64,000 nucleotides of DNA from Yersinia frederiksenii ATCC 33641. Its GTDB lineage: Bacteria; Pseudomonadota; Gammaproteobacteria; Enterobacterales; Enterobacteriaceae. Below, one piece after another: positions 30,214 through 39,273 of the stretch. Location of the stretch: positions 2,777,886 to 2,841,885 of the forward strand of contig NZ_KN150731.1 of NCBI RefSeq assembly GCF_000754805.1, written 5' to 3'. Under the pieces are notes generated by a model. It was not told the origin of the DNA. It made no database searches and saw nothing but the letters and a program-made list of their open reading frames with translations. The position numbers and the translations under genes were made by a program. Position 1 is the stretch's first letter; each line of letters starts with the position of its first letter.

Positions 30214-32253
30214 ATGCATAATAAATTTATTTTGTTATTCTTTGTTTTCTATTTATTACCATTACCCTTGTCTTTTTCTGAAACAGAAATAAGCTATAAC
30301 TACGTAACCCCACCAATTGATGACAATTTCCCTCACTCACATGAACATTACGAATTTTTTGATGAGGATCTATTCTCATATCAAGTTAATAATATAGATC
30401 CTAATATTAATCAAGATAGAATGAATATTGTCGCAAAAAATAATAATTCACTTAACTGCGAAAAAACATGCGTCATATTAAGTAAAATGGTGATTTCTCT
30501 AGATGATATTTTCCACACTTCAGTTGTTGATTTTGAACGTCAGAGTAGAGTGGCACTATTCAGTTTTGAAATAGACAGTAATTCCATGTTTAATTTAAAT
30601 CTGGAGAACAACGCAGATATCACTATTGATGATAATGAGATAAATATTCTTAGTCGAGGGGTCAACAGTCAACAAATTAGTCACCCGCTCCAGCCCGATA
30701 CTACCTCTATTTCATTTATCTTTGAGATGTCAAATTCTGAGTTAAAAATAAATTATATGGAGAACAGCCAAGACCAAAAAGGAATACCATCACCTACCAT
30801 TATTCTTCACTCAGAACGAACCAGAAATCTGAACACACTTCCCAATCTGATTATTTATAATAATGTTCTCAATGGTCCTTTAATAATGAGCCATCATCTG
30901 ATGGCCACGATGAGCAGCCATCATAGAACAAGACGGGAGGTTGCCGGTACTCTAGGCTGCCTTCTGTCTGGCCCTTTGGCTCTTTATAATGTTGTGGTAC
31001 ATGGGCGGTGTAATCAGGTGGAATCAGCCTGGGCCAGCATTAAGTTATTTTTCAGTGGTGAAGATAAGGCAAAAATGCGACTGGTCGCGGGTTCTGCGAC
31101 AGCCTTAAAACCCATCTCGCTCACGCCGGAAAAAACCGAAGAGCCACCTAATGCAATGGTGTTAGCCCACTTAGACTTGCCGTCATTGCACCAACAAAGC
31201 TTAACTTTGCCCGCAGTGGCCAAAGCCTGTCATATCCCATTGGAAAATTTAATTAGTCGCCGTTTTCCTCGCCAAATAGATGGCCCTACTTGTGGTTCCT
31301 GGCTATCACGTCTGCTGGCTGATTTTACTTTATTGTTTGGCAGTAGTTTGCGTGACTGGTCACTCGATCATTTACGTCGAGTGCTTGATAGTGCAATCGA
31401 TTCAGATAGTACAGGATATGCTGTTATTGATACGGGAACAGAACGACGTTTACTCCAAGGCATCAGAAGAGGTGTGCGAGAACTTGGGCGAATAGAAGCC
31501 ATCAATCAAATCACCCATTCATTCCATTATGCGGAAAGCGCACTCGCCCACTATTACCTACGTACCAATGGCGAAAATACTTCCCCCTCGGCGGCTCAAA
31601 ACTTACCTTTAGGGCACTATGTGCTATCTCTTGATACTTATATTCCGAGCACTGAGCCCGTGCGTATTCGCAGAAATGGTGAATGGGAAACATCGGGTTC
31701 ATTAACCTTTCAAGTCGAGATTATATCGGGGGAAAATCAAGACGAAGAAAGGGAATTACACGCAGAATCACTCGCCGTTATTAATGAATGGTTTGAGAAA
31801 TATTATTCCCTCGCTTTTGGATCAATGATAATTACAGATAAGAATACCCATAAAGAAACCAGAGTACCAATTACTGCCAGTGATAGAATAATTTATGCTG
31901 CACGAATTACCAGTGACTCGCTGAAAACCCATTTGGAAAATAATACTCCGGGCTATTTATTTATCATCGTCAAAGTGGATGGCCATATTATCCATATATT
32001 AGAAGCAATGAAGTATACAATTAATGATGAAGAACAAGAAGGTCATTATTATCTGGCAAACTATCTTACCACGCCCAAGTCTATTATAGATGCCGAGGCA
32101 GAAGGGAGTATTCGCGGAGCCGGTACTGCAGCAGTTAACCGGTTAGCAAGTTACCTTAAAAACAAAGGGATTAAATACCTACATTCGGATGTTATATCTC
32201 ACCCTTCCGCCAGAGTGAAAACAAAATTGGGATTTGAACATGATGAGCTTTGA
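30214..32253 (+). CDS. Putative secreted exotoxin-like protein 1, C-terminal HDEL
   Basis: I do not recognise a named family. The 679-residue protein has a signal peptide (about 1-22), so it is exported. Six cysteines fall in three close pairs: 82/86, 249/266 and 339/360. A furin-type site RTRR (238-241) lies before a hydrophobic segment (GTLGCLLSGPLALYNVVVHG). A second site, RFPR (350-353), lies between Cys339 and Cys360. The C-terminal 190 residues resemble a GNAT fold, with the loop RGAGTAA at 634-640 and the closing SARVKTKLGF. The last four residues are HDEL. Unlike its two paralogues it lacks the N-terminal beta-gamma-crystallin-like part. It is the first of three tandem genes, 195 bases after yiaC, and is AT-rich compared with its neighbours. 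The toxin role is inference from architecture. Confidence 0.6.
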   Translation: MHNKFILLFFVFYLLPLPLSFSETEISYNYVTPPIDDNFPHSHEHYEFFDEDLFSYQVNNIDPNINQDRMNIVAKNNNSLNCEKTCVILSKMVISLDDIFHTSVVDFERQSRVALFSFEIDSNSMFNLNLENNADITIDDNEINILSRGVNSQQISHPLQPDTTSISFIFEMSNSELKINYMENSQDQKGIPSPTIILHSERTRNLNTLPNLIIYNNVLNGPLIMSHHLMATMSSHHRTRREVAGTLGCLLSGPLALYNVVVHGRCNQVESAWASIKLFFSGEDKAKMRLVAGSATALKPISLTPEKTEEPPNAMVLAHLDLPSLHQQSLTLPAVAKACHIPLENLISRRFPRQIDGPTCGSWLSRLLADFTLLFGSSLRDWSLDHLRRVLDSAIDSDSTGYAVIDTGTERRLLQGIRRGVRELGRIEAINQITHSFHYAESALAHYYLRTNGENTSPSAAQNLPLGHYVLSLDTYIPSTEPVRIRRNGEWETSGSLTFQVEIISGENQDEERELHAESLAVINEWFEKYYSLAFGSMIITDKNTHKETRVPITASDRIIYAARITSDSLKTHLENNTPGYLFIIVKVDGHIIHILEAMKYTINDEEQEGHYYLANYLTTPKSIIDAEAEGSIRGAGTAAVNRLASYLKNKGIKYLHSDVISHPSARVKTKLGFEHDEL

Positions 32254-32285
32254 ATAGTTATATTTAAATACATTATGGAGTTGAT

Positions 32286-34463
32286 ATGAATAAGTTATTA
32301 TTGTCATATTTATTTATTATAATATACTCAGCAAGCACCAATGCTATTGTAGACTTATCGAATAGACCAATAGAGGAACTAATCCATTTATCAGGAAAAA
32401 AACATCTTCCTGCCTGTTTCTACTCTGAAGATAATTTTCAAGGTGAATACTTTTGTTTAATTGCTCCTGAAATGATAGACCTCTATAATACAGAAGATAA
32501 ACATTTTAACGATAAAATCACTTCAATCAGCATTCCCCAAGACGTGCAAGTCACAGTTTATAAAAATGATAGCTTTAATTCACCTCATTATAATTTAACA
32601 GAGTCAGCCAATTTAGCTGAGCTAGAAAAGATAGATATGGCAGGAAATATTAGTGCAATCAAGGCGTTTGAATCCCCGTTTTTTTGTGCACAAGACTGTG
32701 TAGTCATTAAAGAAAACAAAATAAAATTAGACAATATTTTTGGTCACTACCCTGACCTATTTGGTGATATCAATAATTTTGTACTCACTAATGTTAACAT
32801 CAATAAAAATAGCAATTTTAGTGTCAGTTTCATGGCCTATCCACAGGTTGTCATTATTGGAAAAGATTTATTTTTCTATACTACAGAAAATCGTGAACCA
32901 CTCCACATGAAGTTAAATGATAATACCGATAATCTATCTTTATTGTTCAAATTAAATGGTCATCAACTTCAATTTCAATATCTTGAAGCTAAAGCGACTA
33001 TGCCACTCAATATCCCATTCTGGATTAACACTAAATATTCACCTGAAGATGCAGCAGAGTTATATATTACTAATGGCGTCTCCGATAATGATCAAGGCCT
33101 ACCACCAGAAGACACCTCACCTTTAATACTGAACAAAACAATAATGGCTATCAATAAACATTCTCATCGCGACAAACGAGGAACATTGGGGATCGTTGGC
33201 TGTATCGGTATCCCGCTGTTGGCAATATATAATTATGTGGTTCATGGCCACTGTAATCAACTCGATAAATTAGTGGGAATAAATGAATTTTCTCACTCCG
33301 ATGGCGCAGGAAAAACTTTGGTTGTGGCCGGTACAGCTCCTCTATTGCCTGTGCCAGAAGAAGACTCCGATTCTTCATTAGATAATCCCGCTCCATCGAT
33401 GTTGGTATTAACCCATCTGAATACCAACATGCATGACCAGGCACTCACTCTACCGGCTGCGGCACAAACCTGCAAAACCACTCTGGAGGCTACTCTCTCC
33501 GCCCGCTATCCACGTCAGACTGGCATTCGCTGTGGGTCCAGATTATCTAATCTATTGGCAGATTTCACGTTGCTGTTTGGTGGAGGCATAGTAGATTGGA
33601 CCATCGATAATTTAGCCCGTGTTGTACAACAAATTAATGAGCACGGTACCACCGGTTATGCTGGCTCTGATCAGGAGACCGAGGATCGATTAGTTAGAGG
33701 CGTTCAAGATGCAATAAATATTGTAGGTATCGAACCGTTAATAGAAATGCTGATGGAGGCTTTCAATTACACAATATTAAACTATGCACTTTATTTAATA
33801 TTCAATGAAAGTCAGGAGACTCTGGCCTCCCCTCAAGTTGCGCAAGACTTACCATTAGGTGATTATATTTTACCTTTAGAGCATTACACTCATCCAGCTG
33901 AGCCTCCTGCCCCCCGAATTAGAGATAATGACCAATGGTTCACGCCAGAAGGCCTCTATTTTGAAATAACCGTTATTCCAGGCGGCGATCAGGATATTTC
34001 GACCAACCTAACTAATGAAATAGCTGAAGTTACTAATAACTGGCATCGGACTTATAGTGAAACTGCATATGAATCGGATCACGATGGTGCCCCTTTAACC
34101 AGCAGAGATAGGACAATTTATGCCGCCAGAGCCACGAGCCATATGTTATCTAATCTTTTACAGGATAATACGAGTAACTATCAATTTGTAGTTGTTAAGC
34201 TCAAAGGCAAAATCATCAGTGTATTAGCATCCCGTAATGACGATAATGGTGAGGATAGCTATATTAGCTTTTCGGTCACGGATCCACGTTATGTATTACA
34301 CCCACAAGAAAATGGCAGTGTCCGTGGAGCCGGATCGGCTGCAGTAAGAGAACTGGCTCGCTATCTTAAAGAAAAAGGTAAAAAAACACTAAGGTCTCAA
34401 GTCATTTCACAACCCTCAGCCATTGTTAAAAAGAAACTGGGTTTCCATCACCAGGAACTTTGA
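32286..34463 (+). CDS. Putative secreted exotoxin-like protein 2, crystallin-like N-terminus, C-terminal HQEL
   Basis: A 725-residue paralogue of the preceding protein, 32 bases downstream with GGAG before its ATG. After a signal peptide (about 1-20) comes a beta-gamma-crystallin-like domain at about 42-128, with ACFYSEDNFQGEYFCL, the NDKITSI calcium-type motif and GNISAIKAF. The Cys134/Cys138 pair follows, then a furin-type site RDKR (295-298) and a hydrophobic segment (LGIVGCIGIPLLAIYNYVV). A second site RYPR (407-410) lies between Cys396 and Cys416. The GNAT-like end has RGAGSAA at 680 and SAIVKKKLGF. It ends in HQEL, a weaker match to an ER-retrieval signal. Calcium-binding crystallin domains are known from an exported Y. 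pestis protein. The function of the rest is inferred. Confidence 0.6.
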   Translation: MNKLLLSYLFIIIYSASTNAIVDLSNRPIEELIHLSGKKHLPACFYSEDNFQGEYFCLIAPEMIDLYNTEDKHFNDKITSISIPQDVQVTVYKNDSFNSPHYNLTESANLAELEKIDMAGNISAIKAFESPFFCAQDCVVIKENKIKLDNIFGHYPDLFGDINNFVLTNVNINKNSNFSVSFMAYPQVVIIGKDLFFYTTENREPLHMKLNDNTDNLSLLFKLNGHQLQFQYLEAKATMPLNIPFWINTKYSPEDAAELYITNGVSDNDQGLPPEDTSPLILNKTIMAINKHSHRDKRGTLGIVGCIGIPLLAIYNYVVHGHCNQLDKLVGINEFSHSDGAGKTLVVAGTAPLLPVPEEDSDSSLDNPAPSMLVLTHLNTNMHDQALTLPAAAQTCKTTLEATLSARYPRQTGIRCGSRLSNLLADFTLLFGGGIVDWTIDNLARVVQQINEHGTTGYAGSDQETEDRLVRGVQDAINIVGIEPLIEMLMEAFNYTILNYALYLIFNESQETLASPQVAQDLPLGDYILPLEHYTHPAEPPAPRIRDNDQWFTPEGLYFEITVIPGGDQDISTNLTNEIAEVTNNWHRTYSETAYESDHDGAPLTSRDRTIYAARATSHMLSNLLQDNTSNYQFVVVKLKGKIISVLASRNDDNGEDSYISFSVTDPRYVLHPQENGSVRGAGSAAVRELARYLKEKGKKTLRSQVISQPSAIVKKKLGFHHQEL

Positions 34464-34509
34464 CATTCACTATTCAGAAAATTCATCTCAATTAATTATG
34501 GTGATATAT

Positions 34510-36804
34510 ATGAATAAAATATTATTACTACCTTTGCTTTTCATAGCATACACAGAAAATACAACCGCAGAAAACATTAACAAGATTATTGATTTATCTC
34601 AAAAATCAATAGAGGAACTATTATATTTATCAGGAAAAAAACACCTTCCCGCTTGTTTCTATTCTGAAGATAACTTTAGAGGTCGATATTACTGTCTGGC
34701 GGCACCTGAAATGATAGATCTCTATAATATAGAAGATAAACATCTTAATGATCAAATATCGTCGATTGATATCCCCAAAGGAGTACAAGTCACAATTTAT
34801 GAAAATGATAATTTCAATTCACCCTATTATAATTTATCAGAATAAATTCATTTATCAGACCTAGAGAAAATAGGCATGGCAGGGAAAATCAGTGCCATAA
34901 AAGCCCTTGGCTCCCCCGTTTTTTGTGCACAAAACTGTGTTGTCATTAAAGAAAACACAATAAAGTTAAATAATATATTCGGCCAGTATTCTGCCGTATT
35001 TGGTGACATCAATAACTTTGTACTCATCAATGTTGATATCAATAATGATAGCAACTTTTCTGTGGGTTTTATGGCCTATCCACAAGTTGTTATTATTGGA
35101 AAAGATTTATTCTTTTATACCACTGAAAAACGTGAACCACTCCATATGAAATTAAATGATAAAGCCAATAATTTATCTTTATTATTCAAATTAAACGATG
35201 GTCAACTTCAGTTTCAATATGTGGAAGCTAAAGGTACTGAATCACTCAATACCCCATTTTGGATTAGTGGATATTCGTCCGATGATGCAACAAATTTATA
35301 CATCACAAATGGTATATCCAAGTATGACCAAGACTCCTCTCAGCAAAACCTCAATCCATTAATATTGAACAAAACGATAATGGCCATCAATAAGCACTCT
35401 CACCGCAATAAACGGGGAGCTTTAGGGATAGCGGGCTGTATCGGTATTCCCCTGTTGGCAATTTACAATTATGTCGTTCATGGGCGCTGCAATCAGCTCG
35501 ATAAACTGGTGGGAATCAACGAGTTTTCAAACTCAGACGGGGCAGGAAAAACACTGGTTGTGGCAAGCTCAGCCACTCCGCTACCGCAGCCAGAACAAGA
35601 TGCTAGCCCCCCATTAGACAGCCCGCCCCCACCAAGGTTGGTATTAACCCATCTCGATACAAACCTGCATAATCAGGCTCTCACCCTGCCAGCAGCGGCA
35701 AAAGCCTGTAACACCTCAATAGAAAATATTCTCTCCACTCGCTATCCGCGCCAAACACAACCATCAGCATCACATTGTGGCCGTTGGGTTTCCGAGGTGA
35801 TGGCCGATTTTATTCTGCTGTTTGGTTCTCAGCTAAGTGCCTGGACAACAGATTATTTCCGTCAAATGGTAACCGGCATCCTCAGTACAGGAAATATTGA
35901 GCTTCCACCGTTTGACGCTAATTATCGTCAATTAGCCACTGCGGCCATAGAGCAGCACCCTGATGCTACCCAACGATTAATAACCAACATTCAATCACAA
36001 GATATTACTCAGGAAGATACTTCCCATATTTTCCGTCCACTCATCCAAGCCTTTAATCACACCCAACTGAATTCTGCCAATTATCAGTTACAGAGCAGCA
36101 GTACTTATCCGGTAGCATCCGCCACTCAAGCACAATCATTACCACTGGGTTACTATGAATTGTTATTAACTAACTTTGTTTATCAAGAAACTTTTCCTCG
36201 CGTATTTCATAACGGGGAATGGATGACATCAGATACTGGGTTTGAAATACAAATCATCGACGATATTAGTACCATAACGCCAGAGGCTCATGTTCAATTA
36301 CACACAGTAGTAGAGGAATGGAATAGGACCTATAGGGCATATCAAACAGGAATGAATAGTGAACAGCAGCGTTCCTTCAGAGAAGAATGTAATACCGCAT
36401 TACCGTGCCCGGCACCAAGGAGTGAAATTGTCTATGCCGGGATTGCACTGAGTTATAGCATGCTGTCAGATCTTGAAAGCCTTCCCCTGGAGCCCAATAA
36501 TCACTGGGTCATTGTGCGTTACAACCGCCAGATTATTAGTTTGTTAGTGGCTGACAGCGACTATGGCGAGAATAGCCACTATGGTGCGGGTTCTGTTGAA
36601 GTTGCTGCATCATTGACCAATCCCAATTATGTGCTTAACCCGGAAAATGAAGGTGCCATAAGAGGTGCCAGCACAGCTGCGTTTATGGCACTAGCCCGAT
36701 ATATGAAAGAGAAAGGGAAAACAAAACTATTTTCTGAAGTGATCACGCAACCGTCAGCCAGAGTGAAACTCAAGCTTGGTTTTTTATATAAAGATGAACT
36801 CTAA
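34510..36804 (+). pseudogene. Putative secreted exotoxin-like protein 3, one nonsense codon, C-terminal KDEL
   Basis: A third paralogue, closest to protein 2, broken by a single in-frame TAA at 34843-34845 (codon 112). Protein 2 has TCA (Ser) at the aligned codon, so one C-to-A change explains it. The rest of the frame (codons 113-764) is intact. It has the furin-type site RNKR (299-302), a hydrophobic segment, RYPR (411-414) between Cys400 and Cys423, RGASTAA and SARVKLKLGF. The end is KDEL exactly. The visible product is a signal peptide plus most of the crystallin-like domain. Restart at 34876 would lack a signal peptide. The start at 34510 (MNKILLLPLLF) aligns with that of protein 2. Loss of other sequence is slight, so the break may be recent. 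Confidence 0.75.
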
Positions 36805-36853
36805 ACCCGCCATTCGGCCATGTATCTAGATGAATTCTTATACATGGCTTTAT

Positions 36854-37498
36854 TTATTCCACAGAGACCCGATATACACAACGGCGGGAACCAGAGAGTA
36901 TATGCTCAGTTCGTGTAACGGGTGCCTGCAATGCCTGACGAAAGACATCTAATTCTGCTCGGCAAAAACCTTGGCAAACAGTGGCTGCAGCGCAAATGGG
37001 GCAATGATTTTCAATCAACAATATCGATCCATCGGCCTGAGTGTGGCTCTCTGCCATATAACCTTCTTGCGATCGAATAGCCACCAGCCTCTTCACCCGT
37101 TCATCAATACTCTTAGCCCCTTCCATCGCTAAGCAATACTGCTCGCGAGTTTCATGCTCACGGGTGTCAATCAGCACATTAAGTGCTTCTTCGCCCAATT
37201 TGGCACGTACCATTCGCAATAACTGAACCATTAACTCACCATGAGCATCAGGAAAACGGCGATTCGCGCTATCGGTTAGCTGCCAAAGTTGGATCGGCCG
37301 CCCGACACCTTTCGCCTGTGCAACGGCAACAACCAACCCTTCTTTGGCTAATTTTACAAATTGTTGGCGTGCGGCCTCCCCCGTAGTTCCCAGAACCTTA
37401 CCGGCATCGGTGGCTTGCAATGGGCCACGAGTTTTCAACAGCAGAAGCAGCCGCTCAGCAACAGATTGCGGCTGACTGGTTGAATGGTCGATATTCAT
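36854..37498 (-). CDS. SufR/DeoR-like winged-helix regulator with cysteine-rich C-terminus
   Basis: A 214-residue regulator. The N-terminal helix-turn-helix (AERLLLLLKTRGPLQATDAG, then GEAARQQFVKLAKEGLV) is followed by a wing with GVGRPIQLWQL. The C-terminal part has ENHCPICAAATVCQGFCRAE and then GSRRCVYRV. This cysteine pattern is that of SufR-type repressors, where it binds an iron-sulfur cluster and senses iron or redox state. It is divergent from an MFS transporter across 184 bases that hold two CAAG-N6-CTTG repeats. The physiological signal is not known. It is convergent with the toxin-like locus, so it is not part of that transcript. Confidence 0.78.
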   Translation of the reverse strand: MNIDHSTSQPQSVAERLLLLLKTRGPLQATDAGKVLGTTGEAARQQFVKLAKEGLVVAVAQAKGVGRPIQLWQLTDSANRRFPDAHGELMVQLLRMVRAKLGEEALNVLIDTREHETREQYCLAMEGAKSIDERVKRLVAIRSQEGYMAESHTQADGSILLIENHCPICAAATVCQGFCRAELDVFRQALQAPVTRTEHILSGSRRCVYRVSVE

Positions 37499-37563
37499 AT
37501 CTTCCCCAGTGTCGTTGGTGCGTTTTTATATTTCTGATGAATTATTGCTAGCATAACATTTAA

Positions 37564-37577
37564 CAAGCATATACTTG
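37564..37577. promoter_or_regulatory. Inverted repeat CAAG-N6-CTTG (site 1)
   Basis: CAAGCATATACTTG in the divergent region between the SufR-like regulator and the MFS gene. Cyanobacterial SufR binds CAAC-N6-GTTG repeats, so a relaxed version of that site is plausible. A second copy lies 45 bases downstream, centre to centre. Confidence 0.55.
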
Positions 37578-37608
37578 ACTTATTGTTGGTAACTGGCCTA
37601 ATTTATTC

Positions 37609-37622
37609 CAAGAATTTACTTG
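37609..37622. promoter_or_regulatory. Inverted repeat CAAG-N6-CTTG (site 2)
   Basis: CAAGAATTTACTTG, the same arms and spacer length as site 1. It lies about 60 bases before the MFS start, near the expected promoter. Confidence 0.55.
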
Positions 37623-37682
37623 TTTAACTTTACCGTAACAACAATCTCAACTCAATAACCAGATTTCTGACAGGATGGAAAC

Positions 37683-39116
37683 GTGATAATGAATGATGCA
37701 AGCCGATGGAGTGATTTGTTCTCCGGTAAAAATGCGGCTTTTGCTATAGCCCTGTCGGGTGGTGTTGTCTTACATGCCATCAATATCTATATCGCTACCA
37801 CCATTTTGCCCTCCGTGGTGCTAGAGATTAATGGCCTGAATCTCTACGCCTGGAATACCACCCTATTTGTCACTGCTTCAATCCTTGGTTCAGCACTTTC
37901 AGCTCGATTACTCAGTGGCTACGGTGCTCGCAGCGCATACTTATTTGCCTCATTGACCTTTATGCTGGGCAGTGCCCTTTGTGCCATGGCACCGAATATG
38001 CCATTGATGTTAGTTGGCCGCACGGTGCAAGGTTTGGGGGGTGGTTTTCTGTTCGCCCTCTCTTACGCCATGATTAATCTGGTATTTCCACAATCATTAT
38101 GGCCAAGGGCGATGGCGCTTATTTCGGGAATGTGGGGGGTGGCAACGCTTATTGGCCCAGCAATTGGCGGTATATTTGCTGAAATGAACGCCTGGCGTTT
38201 TGCTTTTTGGACATTACTGCCGATCACTCTGATTTATGCCATTTTTACCTGGCGTATCCTGCCAGCAGGCAAGTCCAGCACCGCCGTCACCTCAGCCTTA
38301 CCGGTGACCCAACTGGTGCTATTAACCGCGATTGTGCTGACCATTTCCGCCAGCAGCATTGCCAGTAGTGGTCTGACGAATTTGGTAGGAATGGTGTTAG
38401 CCATCTTGCTGCTGGTGCTGCTATTGCGCATTGAATCTCGTGCAACTTCACGTTTATTGCCCAGAGGGGCATTACGGCTTAATTCTCCCTTGGCGGCTCT
38501 CTATATCACCGTTTCTTTACTGGCTATCGGTATCACTTGCGAGATTTTCGTCCCCTATTTCTTGCAAACACTACACGGTCAGTCACCGCTAATTTCGGGC
38601 TATATTGCGGCCACCATGGCCGCAGGCTGGACGATTTCAGAAGTGATGAGTGCGGGGTGGAAAAAGTCAGGTATTCGCTGGGCGATTATCAGCGGCCCAA
38701 TTATTGTGCTGGCGGGGATCGTGGCACTGTCTATTCTGATGCCAATCAGCTCACTGGGTAGCTGGCAGCAGATGGCACCGATTGCCATTGCGCTTACCCT
38801 AGTTGGCTTTGGTATTGGTTTTGGCTGGCCACACCTATTGACCCGTATTTTGCAAGTTGCCGCCGAAGAAGATAAAGATATTGCCGGGGCTTCCATTACC
38901 ACAGTACAGATGTTTGCAACTGCGGTGGGAGCAGCCCTCGCCGGTATGGTGGCTAACCTCTCGGGCCTCAATGAACCCGGTGGTATCGCCGGCGCAGAAA
39001 ATACCGCGCACTGGCTCTTCACCCTGTATACCATTGCGCCAGCACTGGCGATTATCACTGCGCTACGTTGCGCGGCTATTCGGTCTCAGGCACTGTCGGT
39101 TAATACTGCGAGTTAA
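37683..39116 (+). CDS. MFS drug:H+ antiporter (DHA2-like)
   Basis: A 477-residue major facilitator protein with 12 to 14 membrane helices. The antiporter motif C region is GVATLIGPAIGGIFAEMNAWRF-like, and LVGRTVQGLGGGFLFALSYA precedes it. These fit multidrug exporters of the DHA2 or related families. The substrate is unknown. AGGA lies seven bases before the GTG at 37683. An ATG at 37689 is a possible alternative start. It is divergent from the SufR-like regulator, which probably controls it. Confidence 0.8.
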   Translation: MIMNDASRWSDLFSGKNAAFAIALSGGVVLHAINIYIATTILPSVVLEINGLNLYAWNTTLFVTASILGSALSARLLSGYGARSAYLFASLTFMLGSALCAMAPNMPLMLVGRTVQGLGGGFLFALSYAMINLVFPQSLWPRAMALISGMWGVATLIGPAIGGIFAEMNAWRFAFWTLLPITLIYAIFTWRILPAGKSSTAVTSALPVTQLVLLTAIVLTISASSIASSGLTNLVGMVLAILLLVLLLRIESRATSRLLPRGALRLNSPLAALYITVSLLAIGITCEIFVPYFLQTLHGQSPLISGYIAATMAAGWTISEVMSAGWKKSGIRWAIISGPIIVLAGIVALSILMPISSLGSWQQMAPIAIALTLVGFGIGFGWPHLLTRILQVAAEEDKDIAGASITTVQMFATAVGAALAGMVANLSGLNEPGGIAGAENTAHWLFTLYTIAPALAIITALRCAAIRSQALSVNTAS

Positions 39117-39273
39117 TAACATTGCCAGCAGTAAAACTAAAACACCAATCTGTGCAAGCAAGTTGGTGTTTTCATTCGCTGTAACATTATCAGGGTGATT
39201 AGCGCTTGATCCCATCGTAGTGATCACTGTTATGCTGGCTTTAGATCTCACCTATCTGGAGATGTGACTTGTG

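Noticed and set aside
34423-36804. Two independent genes of 140 and 642 codons
   Set aside because: Both are in the same frame, aligned end to end with the intact paralogue, and are separated only by one stop codon.
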